Shown here piece by piece: positions 1-10,607 of a stretch of 64,000 bases of DNA. Location: positions 1,664,985 through 1,728,984 of the forward strand of contig NW_022985165.1 in assembly GCF_010093535.1 (NCBI RefSeq), given 5' to 3'. The position numbers were made by a program, and so were the translations under genes. Positions within the stretch are counted from its first letter, which is position 1; the number at the start of each line of letters is the position of its first letter. Source of the stretch: Lindgomyces ingoldianus (taxonomy: Eukaryota; Ascomycota; Dothideomycetes; Pleosporales; Lindgomycetaceae). A model generated the notes under the pieces. That model saw nothing but the letters and a program-made list of their open reading frames with translations, ran no database searches and was not told the DNA's origin.

Positions 1-3000
1 TAGCAAAGAGTGAAGGAGCCTATATAGGCAGTGTTGTAAAGCCACTAATTATCTGCACCTTAGGCAGTTGTTATAGTACGCCTCTACGTCCTTTCTAAGC
101 TTTTTTTAATTATATTAACACATAATCTTTTTAAGTGTCTTTTTTACACTAAAGTAGCCTACTAGTAGGCTGTTGTAGCACTTCTAAAACGCTTCTGCCT
201 TCTCTTAGTCTATTATTAGGGTCTTTCTTTCTATATTAGCTATAGCATGTTATTCTAGCCTATTTTAAAGATAAGTGTTTTTGTTAAAGTTTTTTTTATT
301 CTTTATTTTACTTTTAGTGTTTAATAAGTCTGTTTTATTATAGTTTTCTTTAATACCTAATATAAAGTCTTTATTATTATCTTTCTCTAGTTTTTTGCCT
401 ATAGCTTTTTTAAAATCTAGCTGTTTTAGCCCTTATTCTTTTTTAAAGCAGTCCCTAGCTAAGCTTAAAGAATTTTAAGAATGTGTAATAGCTATAACTA
501 TTAATTCTTTATTATAATCTTGTTAATTTAAAAAGTTATATATGTTTATTACATACGCTGCATTTTTTTTTTAGAAAGGCTGTTATAACTCTTTAATGTA
601 GTTAAGTCTTCTTAAAGGTCTATCTACTAAGTTTAGCTTCTCTAGACAGTGTGTAATAATAAAATTATATTCTGTTATCTTTTTATAGGCTTAGACCTGC
701 TAGTAGTTTAAGGTTTTAGTTTCTATAAACTAGTAAAGATTATTATAGTCTGTAAAAAGTTTAAATAGTAGACCCTAAAAGTAATATTGCTAATATGCTA
801 AACTTTTATTAATAGTAAGCAACTTCTTATTATAAGTATTATAATTATACTTAGCTTTACTTATCTTTTTTAAAAAGAAGCTAATTAGCCTTTATTAAGC
901 CCCTCTAGTCTTATCTAAGACTAATTAGCTTAAAATGCTATAAATTACACTCTCTAAGGTGTTAACCTTTACTTTAGTTTTTTTATTAGCATTAAAATAA
1001 GCTAATATAAAAACTTTAAGAAATAAGTTTTAAAGCTTTTAAAAGGCTACTTTACCTTTAGAACTAATATTAAGCTTTTAACTTTTTTCCTACCTTTACT
1101 CTTAACTACCTTTTACTGCGTCTAGGCCCTTCTAGGTTAGCTTAGTAAGGGGTAAGGCAATTAAAGAGAAGTTAGTAATAAACTGCCTATAGTAGTTTAT
1201 AAACTTTATAAAAACATAAATATTCTAAACAGTCTTTAGCATTAGCTACTCCTAGATTATCTTAATTCTTAAAGGGTTAACTTTAACTCTTTCTAGGTAA
1301 ACTATGTACTCTAGGTACTTAGTCTTCTGTGTGTAAAATTTGCACTTACTAAGTTTTAAAAAAAGCTTTGCTTTACATAATCTTTATAGCACTTTTTTAA
1401 CGTAAATAACTTATTCCTTTTCTATATTAGAATAGACTAGAATATTATTAAGGTACATAATACATGTTATATTAACTAACCTTGCTAGGGCCTAGTTAAT
1501 ATAAGCCTAGAAAGCTGTAAAAGCATTAGTAAGACTAAAAGGCATAACCTAGTACTTAAAATAACTATATTAAGTTTAGAATACTGTCTTCTACTTATCT
1601 CTCTTATAAATACATAACATATAGTACATATTATAGATATTTAGCTTTATATACTACTTTACTTTCTAAGTTTCTTAAGAGATTCTAAAATAAGCAGTAG
1701 TAAGTAATAATTTTTTATTATAATCTAGTTTAGGCCTTTATAATTTATATAAAGCTTTAACTTTTTATCTTTCTTTTTTATAAATAAGATTAGAGCTCTT
1801 ATAGAAGACTTAGACCTCTAAATTTACTCTTTTTATAGATAATTATTAATATATTTATAGAGATGCTGTAACTTATACTTTAACAAGTTATATAGTAGTT
1901 AGTAAGAAGGCTTTGTCTCTTCCTCTAGCTTAATAGCTAGATCCTGCAGGCTATGCAGTAGTACTTCTAACATCTTATTAAACTTAACTATGTCTATATA
2001 TTCTTTATACTCTAGTCTTAACTTAAGCTTTATAGGTCCTAAAGAATCTTTAGTGTTATTAGACAGCACACTGTAGACATAGACATCTATATTAGGACTT
2101 TATATAGTTTACTTAAACTCTGCTGCGTCTTCTAAGGCTACCTTAGTGTACTTTAGCACACTATAGTCTTTTACGCCCTTAAATAACATATGTTTTATAT
2201 AAAAGTTTAGCTTTAGATTAAACTAATTAATCTAAGGTAAACTTAAATATATTAAAGGTCCTTTTAAGTTTATTACTATAAATAGCACTTTATAAGTCTA
2301 GACTTTTTTTTAAAAGTCTATAATCTTTATGTTTATAACTATAAAGCTATAGACAGCAAAGTCTAATTTATTAGGTGCCTTTAGAAAGACACCTAGTAGG
2401 GGCTTAATCTTAAGATCCTGCTTCTTAGCTATTATAGTAGACAAGATGTTTAATTTAGCTTTTTTGTCTACTATAGCCTAAAGGTCTTCTAATAACTCTA
2501 TGCTTACTATTACTAATAATAAGGTTAACCTTTTTAGGTATAATAAGTTCTAAAGGTTTTTAAGCTTTTTTTTATTACTTACTAAAGTAATATAGGCTAG
2601 AAGAAAGAAGCTTAGTTTTTTTAGCTTTACTTTTTTTTCTTTTACTTATTTTTATTAGACTTATCTTTGTCTTTATCTTTTATAAAATAATCTAGAGAAA
2701 TATAACCTAGCTGCTTATAATTCTAGTAAGTAACTTTTATTTTATTAAATTTTTACTTTTTTTTAGTTTTTTTTTAGCTTAAAGGCTTTTTTTATTTTTT
2801 TTTAAGCTTTTTTAGGTCTTTATTAGCTAGAGGTAAAGTAGAACGCTTTTATGTTTTTTTTTTTTTTAACTTTAGCCCTTTTCTTTTTTGTAGGCAGTAG
2901 TAGGATATGTTGCTTTGCTCTTCTACCTAAGCTAGCGTCTCTTGCTTACTTTATAGGATATATGTTAGATTATGCTTAATCTTGTTAGATAGTGTGCTAC

Positions 3001-3900
3001 TAAAGTTTACTATTATCTTTTTTAGGCTCTTCTTATTAACTTTAGTCTATAATAGCTTAAGGTAGGCTAGAAGTTTAGTTAAAGACTAGTTAAGTTATTA
3101 TTTATAGTTCTTTATAGTGTTATAAGCTACTCTTTTTTATTCTGCTAGAGTACTTAATGCATTAAGCATCTTGTTTTTAAGATCTTACTATGTTAGTAAC
3201 TATAATAAGTTAATAAGCTTTAAATAAGTATAGTATGTCTTTTATAGTAATTATAGTGTCTTATTAATGTATTATAGGCTAAAAGAGATTTTCTGTAATT
3301 TTTAAGTAAAGCTTAATAGACTTTTTTAGTAATAGTCCTTATTATCCCTACACTACTAGTTGTAGTCTGCCCTGTTCTTCTTTTTATATTAGTGCAGTAG
3401 TTTAGGACATAGTAGGTTTGCTTAGTCTTAAGTAGGTTTTAGTATAATAATGTTTAATACCTTAGTTAGTAACTTATTAAGCGCGTTTATATTACCTGCT
3501 TTAAATTAATAATAAATTTTTATTATCTTAGCTAGTTCTTGCGCTTTCTGCTGCTCTTGCAGCTAGGCGCAGGCTTCTGTTAAAGCCTAATTTGCGGGGG
3601 TAGACTGTGCGTTGCTTAGTCCTGCACTAGCCCTTCTAACCTCTTCTAGGCCCTAAACGCCTTCTAGATAGCTTAATAAGCCTAATTTATAAAAAATTTT
3701 ATTATCTTTTTTACTTATCTCTTACTCTGTTCCTCCCTGTGTTAGTGTTAACTTTAGTTAAGTATTACTAAAAGCAGTAGTTTTAGCTAGCTTTTTAAGT
3801 AATCTTTAAGCGCTAGTTGCATCTAATTCTCCTCTAGCGTTTTACTTTAACACTATTACATAGAAATGTTGCCCTTAAGTAGTATGCTAGCTTATAGAGC
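1..3900 (-). mobile_element. Dead Ty3/gypsy LTR retrotransposon (RIP-inactivated), truncated by window edge
   Basis: Reading the minus strand, gag-pol order is visible going down in coordinate. A gag-type zinc knuckle with CX2CX4HX4C spacing lies at 2687-2728 with every Cys and His changed to Tyr. A reverse transcriptase region lies at about 1150-1750, where the catalytic YxDD stretch now reads YLII, followed by a degraded match to the conserved downstream region (LCKAGLF-like, then a YLGYIVS-like strand reading YLEYIVY). An RSKP-like integrase zinc-finger tail lies at about 640-700. Reverse transcriptase upstream of integrase is the Ty3/Metaviridae order, not copia. Stops occur throughout, so nothing can be expressed. 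I could not define LTRs; the integrase end runs off the window. Gene-level boundaries are approximate. Confidence 0.78.
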
Positions 3901-4629
3901 AATTTAAATGTAAAGCTAGAATAGTAAGTAGCATAAATAGCACTAAAAGTAAGCTTTTAAAGAAAGATAGAAGTGTATTATAAAAGAGACAAATTGCTGC
4001 TAAGCTTTGCTTGTTAAGATTTATGCTTATATATAAAGCACAGGTCATACAACCTCTAAACAGGTTAGGTAAGGCCATACTAGCCCGTTCTAGGACATCC
4101 GGCCTTACAATAACTGCCTAAATATAAGGTAGCGTTAGCATAAAAGTTTCCGCCTAGCATAAGTGTAAAGTATGTAGCATTACTGTAGTATAAGGCAGCG
4201 TCTGTAATAAAGATATTATAGGCGCTAAGGTTATTATTATAAAATAGGTACACTAGTGTAATATTTATCTGCTCTAAGCTTATCTATAAGTCTTAGAAGA
4301 TTATTACTAATTAAATATACTAGTGCATAAGCTGCCCTACCTCTTGTCTAATAGTAAAGCAGTAATAGTAAATATTACAGGCGCTATGTCTACTACTTCT
4401 ACTATTATACCTGTTAGAATACCTGTTGCTGTTGCTGTAGTAAGAGCTGTATTTACTATATATGTAAAAGTTAAACACTATTCTAGTATAAGTAAAAGTT
4501 AAGCTAGAAGCTATGTAAGTATTAGTTAAATGCTAGTAGTTAAAGTAGTATAGTCTAAACTTTAAACTTTAAAAGAACTAAGGCTTAAACTAACTATTTT
4601 TAAGCTACTAAAAATATAAGCTGTTTTAA

Positions 4630-5451
4630 TAAGCTTTACTTTAAGGCCTTTTTAGAACACTAGCTAAAGCTAGCATAAAGTTAAAGCCTAAATAGTAAAA
4701 GACACTTTACTAAGTTAACTTAACTTTAACACTCTAGCGTTTTTTTTTATATAGTACTTAGAGCTACTTTAGAGACAGTTTAAAGCTGCTATAATAAAAG
4801 TGTATATAAAAGTTATTATATATTAACATTATCTTACTAAGCTTTGTTACTTAGATTCTTCTAAGACACTAGCTAAAGCTAGCACAAGGTTAAAACCTAA
4901 ATAGTAAGAGACACTTTACTAAGTTAACCTAACTCTAACACTCTAGCGTTCTTTTCTATATAGTACTTAAAGCTACTCTAGAGACAGTTTAAAGCTACTA
5001 TAATAAAAGTGTATATAAAAGTTATTATATATTAATGTTGCTTTACTAAGCCCTATTACCTAGATCCTTCTAAGATACTAGCTAAAGCTAGCATAAAGTT
5101 AAAACTTAAGTAGTAAGGGACACTTTACTAAGTTAACTTAACTCTAACACTCTAGCGTTTTTTTTTATATAGTACTTAAAGCTACTTTAAAGACAGTTTA
5201 AAGCTACTGTAATAAAAGTGTATATAAAAGTTATTATATATTAATGTTGTTTTACTAAGCTTTGTTACTTAAATTCTTTTAAGACACTAGCTAAAGCTAG
5301 TATAAAGTTAAAACTTAAATAGTAAGAGACACTTTACTAAGTTAACCTAACTCTAACACTTTAGTGTTCTTTTTTATATAGTACTTAAAGCTACTCTAGA
5401 GACAGTTTAAAGCTACTATAGTAAAAATATACATAAAAGTTATTATTTATT
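4630..5451. repeat. 209-bp tandem repeat array, about four copies
   Basis: A unit containing the word actagctaaagctag recurs with equivalent bases at 4661, 4870, 5079 and 5288, an exact period of 209 bp. Three units are essentially complete and the fourth stops near 5451. Copies share the same AT-rich sequence and differ from each other mostly by C/T and G/A transitions, as expected if RIP hit a tandem array or if an already mutated unit was amplified. The unit has no reading frame. It may be a minisatellite inside the transposon island or subrepeats from a transposon untranslated region. Confidence 0.85.
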
Positions 5452-5984
5452 AACACCTAATACCTATTACACAGCAATGCTGCTAGCACCCCTAGAAGGT
5501 AGGGGAGAGAGTAGCTCTTTTAGTGCTAAAGGATAATACCTTATTTTTCTAAGTTTAAAAGGCAGTTTTGCTTATAAGTCTTTCTTATAGTAGGTTAAAA
5601 ATGTGTAACTACCTTTATAAAAGTTAGCATAATAATAAGTGTAAGTTAATCTAGCATGCTTAACCTATAACTTAGTGTTATTAAAATAATGCTAGTACTT
5701 TTAACTTTTTTTTTAATAGTAAGCGCACTACTAATTACTTAGTAACTACTTACCTAACTCTGTTTCTATAATTTAGCCTACATAACTATAAACTATGTCT
5801 ACCTTCCTTTATAAGGTAAACTTTGTAGCCTTTAAAGTAAACTACTACTTACTATTTTTCTAGTAAACATAATGTTTACTAGTAGGCTAGTTAGCCTAAG
5901 CCTACAGCTAGTAAATAGGGTTTACCTGTTAACTCTAGGTGTAGTATCCTTGCAAGCTAGGCACAGGCGCAGGCACCACTACAG

Positions 5985-6129
5985 CAGGGGGAGGAGGAGG
6001 GAGGAGAGGAGCAGCTAAAGAGAGAGAGTTGTCCCTAAACAGCTACTAGACCTTATTATTATTATTATTATTATTATTAGAGAGCAGCAGAAAGAAGAGA
6101 AGAAGAGAAGAAAAAAAAAAAAAAAAAAG

Positions 6130-6160
<31 letters not shown>

Positions 6161-6242
6161 AGGAGAAGAAGGAGAGAGGCAGAAGCAGATAAGAAGGGTA
6201 AGAGGGAGGTAAAGGCAAGGGCAAGGGCAAGGGCAAGGGCAA
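5985..6242. repeat. Cluster of simple-sequence repeats
   Basis: Several different low-complexity tracts lie end to end: GGA-rich purine sequence (5985-6011), a TTA/ATT trinucleotide run (6053-6079), an A18 run (6111-6128), ten GTA trinucleotides (6130-6160), GA-rich sequence, and a GGGCAA hexamer run (about 6214-6242). A minus-strand frame through it codes only for homopolymers of Pro/Leu, Thr, Phe and Ile, so it is not a gene. These tracts keep G and C bases that the surrounding island has lost. Confidence 0.85.
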
Positions 6243-9200
6243 TAGTAATAGCAGCTATACTAATGTTAGCAACCTATACTTTTAACTACAACTGCTATAA
6301 AAACAGCAACAGCAACTAATAGCTTATAAAAAGCAGAAAATGCGCCTACTATAAGTTATCTTATAGCTTAAAGCAGTAGCTACTACTATAGCTTAATGTT
6401 TATTTTAAGTTATAAAACTTAAAGCTTTTAAAAGAGACTAAAAGTAAGGCATGTTAATATTATAGTTAAAGTTAAACTTATAACATAGTGTTATTTATAT
6501 TACTATTTATTAGTTACTAGTAAGTTACATATGTTATACTTTTACTATAGTAACTTTACTATATTTTTACTTTTACTAACTTCTAAAACTTCTATAAACT
6601 CCTAGACTAATAAAAACCCTATAATATATAGTACTTTTTTAAATTATAAAATACTTTAAAACTTTAGCTAACTTTTACTAATTAAATTACTATAAACTAT
6701 AATTTTACTTTAAATATTTTAAATATTTTAAGTGCTCTAAAACTCTTATAAACTCTTAAGTTAACTAAGGCATAAAGTAAAGAATTAAAGCTTTTAAAAA
6801 AATGCTTAGGCTAATAATGTAATTTATAACACATTAAATAGCTTTTTTTTTTTATTAGTTACATATTATACTTTTTTGCTTTAGAATACTAGTAAAAAAC
6901 TAAAGACTTTTTTTTAGCAACATAATATATTTTTATTTACATCTACTAATGCTGCTTAGGGTTGCAATAGTGTAGTGTTTATAGCTACTTTATGTATATA
7001 TAGCTTATTCTGCCTACTATAACTTACATTATTGCGTACTATTACTAGCAAACTCTTATCTTCTAGGGGCTCTAGCTAACTAGATTAACTAGTGCTAGCA
7101 GTTAGCATTACTAGCCTACTATTAGCCTACTTTTAAACATCTTAAAGAACCTAAACTGCACGCTAAAGGGAGTTATTTATAAGACTTTATAGATATGTAA
7201 CTTTTTAAGTAGAGCTTAATATAATTATATAAACAACACTATATAATGTATTATTTAAAGGTAGTATCTTTAGTACAGTTAAGGTAAAGGCACTTATAGT
7301 TATATAAGTATTGTCTAATACAACTAGCTAGAGGACAACGCGGCTACTAGAGGATGCAGATGCGGCCTGCAGTGTATGTTGCAGTGCTACCTTCTTAGCA
7401 AAAGCGTTATCCTGTTAATAGATTTAAGTAACATAATCTATACTTAAATCCTTTATAGATAATAAAGTATAGACCTAACTAGATTTATCTTACTTTATAT
7501 GCTAGTGTTATAGCTTTTTTTTATAATAGACTAAACATATGTTTATAGACGCTACTATGCCTAAAAGTATATTATAAAGTGCTTTAGTATTAGTCTTAAA
7601 ATATTTTTAACTAGATATAAATAAAATATACTTACACATTTTATTAACTATAAAATCTACTTTAATAGTATACTTAATTTTATAGTATTATAACAGCTTC
7701 TATTGTAAGCACGTTCTTATATACATAGATAAAGGCAGAGGTGCTTAACATGTAGAGTTACTATAGTATCTTTTTACTTAAATTCTAGCCTACTTATTAA
7801 GAGTAATAAGTATAAAAGTAAAAAGTATGCCTATTTTTAAAGTAAAAACTACACTTAGAGGCTCTAGCAGTAGCGTAGCTAGCAGAAAAAGTGTAATGTT
7901 ACACTTTAAATAGTAGAAACTTAGTATAATAACAGATTTATTTTTTAAAGGGATATTATACTTTTCTAGTTAAGACAGAATACTTTTACAGTAATATAAA
8001 CTATTAGCTATATTAATCTAGCAATTACCTATGTTTGCCTAGGCCTATATATTAGACTTTGTTTAATATTTAGCAGAAAGCTAGTCTAACCTAGCAGTTT
8101 CTTAGCTAGACTTTTATAAGCAAACACTATTTATATTACTAGTATTACTTAGTGTAAAGCTTTAAGCTAATTAACTATATACCTTTACTTTATTAACTAG
8201 TAACTAATTCTGCGCTGTTTTCTTTTTTAAAGGCTATTTATTTTATTTAGGGTAAAGTAGTAAAACACCTAGTTTATATAAACCCTTAGAGTTAAATAAC
8301 TAATATAGTAGAAATATATACATAGTACTTAATTAACTAAGTGCGTGTTTACTACACCTAGTATACTGCTAGAGATTTAAAAGGCTCTTTATAATTAAGA
8401 ACTTCTAGCATATAACATAGTTAACATTAAAGATATTAATACTTATGCCTAGTAAAGTAGTAGCTACTATAATTTAGATATAAGATGTTAGCTTTTTAAA
8501 CTTAAAATAACACTTATTTTAGTTATATTTTTACACATTTATAGTAAACGTCTTTACTATATTATACACACACTGTAGACTATTATTAATATTAGTTATA
8601 TACTAATTATAAAGTTCTAGTTCTTTTGTTAAATAAAGAAGCATTAAGTAAAACTATACTACAGCTAACTAAATAGATATACGCTTATTAATAAATATAA
8701 CTATTTTAGGGATCTCTTTAAAATTAGTACACCTACTTAAAACACTTTTTTTTAAAAAGAAATAAAGACTATTTTATAAGTTAACTTTACCTTATAGTAA
8801 AGAAACTACTAAAATAGCAACATTAAAGTAATTAACTAACATATAGATAACCTTAGTCTAGTACATACAGCAGCCTAGCAGACAGAAACTAGCGTAGCGT
8901 AAGACTGCATCCTCTGCAGTACTATCTAACATAGTAAAATAAGTAAACTAGACAACATTTTTTTAAAGTATAACTTATAGTTAACCTAGCATTATAAATG
9001 CAGGTTAAAACTTTTTCTAGTTTAATATAAAATAACATTTATTAATAGCTACTAATTTAATCTAAGACTATAACTCTAAATTTTTTAAAATATCTTAAAA
9101 AGCTTTACTAGAAGCCTGCTTTAGCCTTATAAGTAGATAAGTAAATTCCTTATTAATAATTTAAGTAAATAGTCCCTACTAACTAGCCTTACTCTACGCA

Positions 9201-9710
9201 TTAATAATGCATAGCTTAGATCTTTTTAGTTATTATATATTATCTAGCTGCTTGTTTTTAAGCTTATTTAGTAGAATAATCTAGATAGTAATTTTAGCAG
9301 TTAATACTAAATAAGTATAAAAGATTATGCTTTTACTAAAACTAGTTTAAGTAATTAAAAAAGTATCTTTATAATTAAATATTAGTTACCTTAAAGTATA
9401 AACTTACTTATTACATAGTAATAAGCTACTATTATTAGCACTTATTATTTTTTCTTTACAAAGGATCTATGTAAAACACGTGTAAAGAATGTCTTTTTAG
9501 AATTTAACATTATAAACATCCTTAGCTACTAAGATAAGGCTAGGAAGATCTTTTAACTTTATAAATAAGATAAGATTAATCTAAAGCTAAAAGCTTAAAA
9601 AAATAAGGCTTTAACTTATTACATTTAAAGTATTTTAATGTCTTTACTTTTTTCTACTTCTTTGCTATTTTAAACACTTATTTTTTTTTTTTAACTTTTT
9701 TTTTTACTAT

Positions 9711-9806
9711 ACTTTAAAAGTTTCTAGAAGTCTTTAAAAGTCTTTAGAAGTTTTTAGAAGTTTTTAAAAGTTTCTAGAAGTTCTTAAAAGTTCTTAGAAG
9801 TTTTTT
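9711..9806. repeat. 10-bp-period tandem array (CTAGAAGTTT-type)
   Basis: About nine consecutive 10-bp units of the general form TTYTWRAAG occur between 9711 and 9806. The same core (ctagaag / tagaagttt) reappears at 10298-10345 near the right edge of the island and, inverted, near 6573-6600. There is no reading frame. The 10-bp period is close to one turn of the helix; whether that means anything is unknown. Confidence 0.75.
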
Positions 9807-10607
9807 AAAAGTATAAGATCTCTAACACCCTTTTTATTAACTAGGTTGTATAATGTAGTAGGTTAAGCATAGGTGTACTAATAACTGTAACTGCACACCT
9901 ACACCTGTTTACACTAAAGTTTTAATTACAGGAGGTAATAGAAAAGGCATGTGTGCCTTAGCTCCTACAGTTATAGAGGGATACAACGCGTAGTGTTAAC
10001 AGGAGTAATAGAATAAAAATAAATAGTTAATAGCTAAAACACACAACACATTAAAAACACGTTTAATAATGTACTTTACTCTTTAAATAGTGTTAGATAC
10101 ATCTTAAAATATGCCTATTATAGAAATAAATACCTCTGTTTTTAATTACATTAAACATTTTAATAAATACTAATGCTAGTATAGTGCTATTACATAATTT
10201 AATAGATTTATAAACTAAGATATATATAAACTTACTCTATTTCTTCTTAGACGCTCTATAGATAATTTTACGTGTTATTAGTAATTAGCCTCTAATTAGC
10301 CTAGAAGACCCTAGAAGTTTTAATTAGCTTAGAAGTTTTAGAAGTTTTGTCTAATCTAAAATAGTATTAGTGCAAAATCATCTGTGGGGCGGCTGACTCG
10401 TGAGATAACAGCCAGGCTCGCTGGCCAGAGCCAGCCACTCATCCTTGGCGAAGTCAACATCTCTTGATTGAATGAGACGGAATTCCCTCGTCTATCTGGA
10501 GCTCACCATGATATAGCAGACCTGTGGCTAGCCTACTTCACCTTTTGCCAATCCGAACAGCCTTCCACCGAACACTGTCTTTCAGCCATCAACGCTTGTA
10601 TTACACA

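Larger units (their letters stand above)
1..10375. repeat. AT-rich RIP-mutated transposon graveyard
   Basis: This 10.4-kb stretch is strongly AT-rich, full of TpA-containing words such as ctag, tagt and ttaa, and has no long reading frame on either strand. It contains recognisable but destroyed retrotransposon coding sequence with C-to-T and G-to-A changes at conserved codons. That pattern is what repeat-induced point mutation produces in Pezizomycotina. The right border is abrupt: by about 10,380 the base composition returns to that of ordinary genes and codons become readable. The left border is outside the window. From about 5,450 to 10,300 I see no protein family I can name, only more AT-rich sequence with several small repeat arrays (listed separately). 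Confidence 0.88.

Noticed and set aside
3887..4078. 63-residue hydrophobic minus-strand frame in the RIP island
   Set aside because: Short, AT-driven hydrophobic composition, no partner exons; chance frame.
60..4125. Inverted similarity between about 60-92 and 4093-4125 (TTAGGCAGTT / AACTGCCTAA) as terminal inverted repeats
   Set aside because: Only about 13 bases match well and the region carries a Ty3 element in which LTRs would be direct repeats; too weak to call.
6015..6242. 75-residue minus-strand frame of Pro/Leu, Thr, Phe and Ile runs
   Set aside because: It only translates adjacent microsatellites; no codon bias, no family, inside a RIP island.
10524..10607. Upstream extension of the MLKL-like protein from 10524
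   Set aside because: The codon at 10524 is GTG; the first true ATG in frame is 10608, where the family-like helix begins shortly after.
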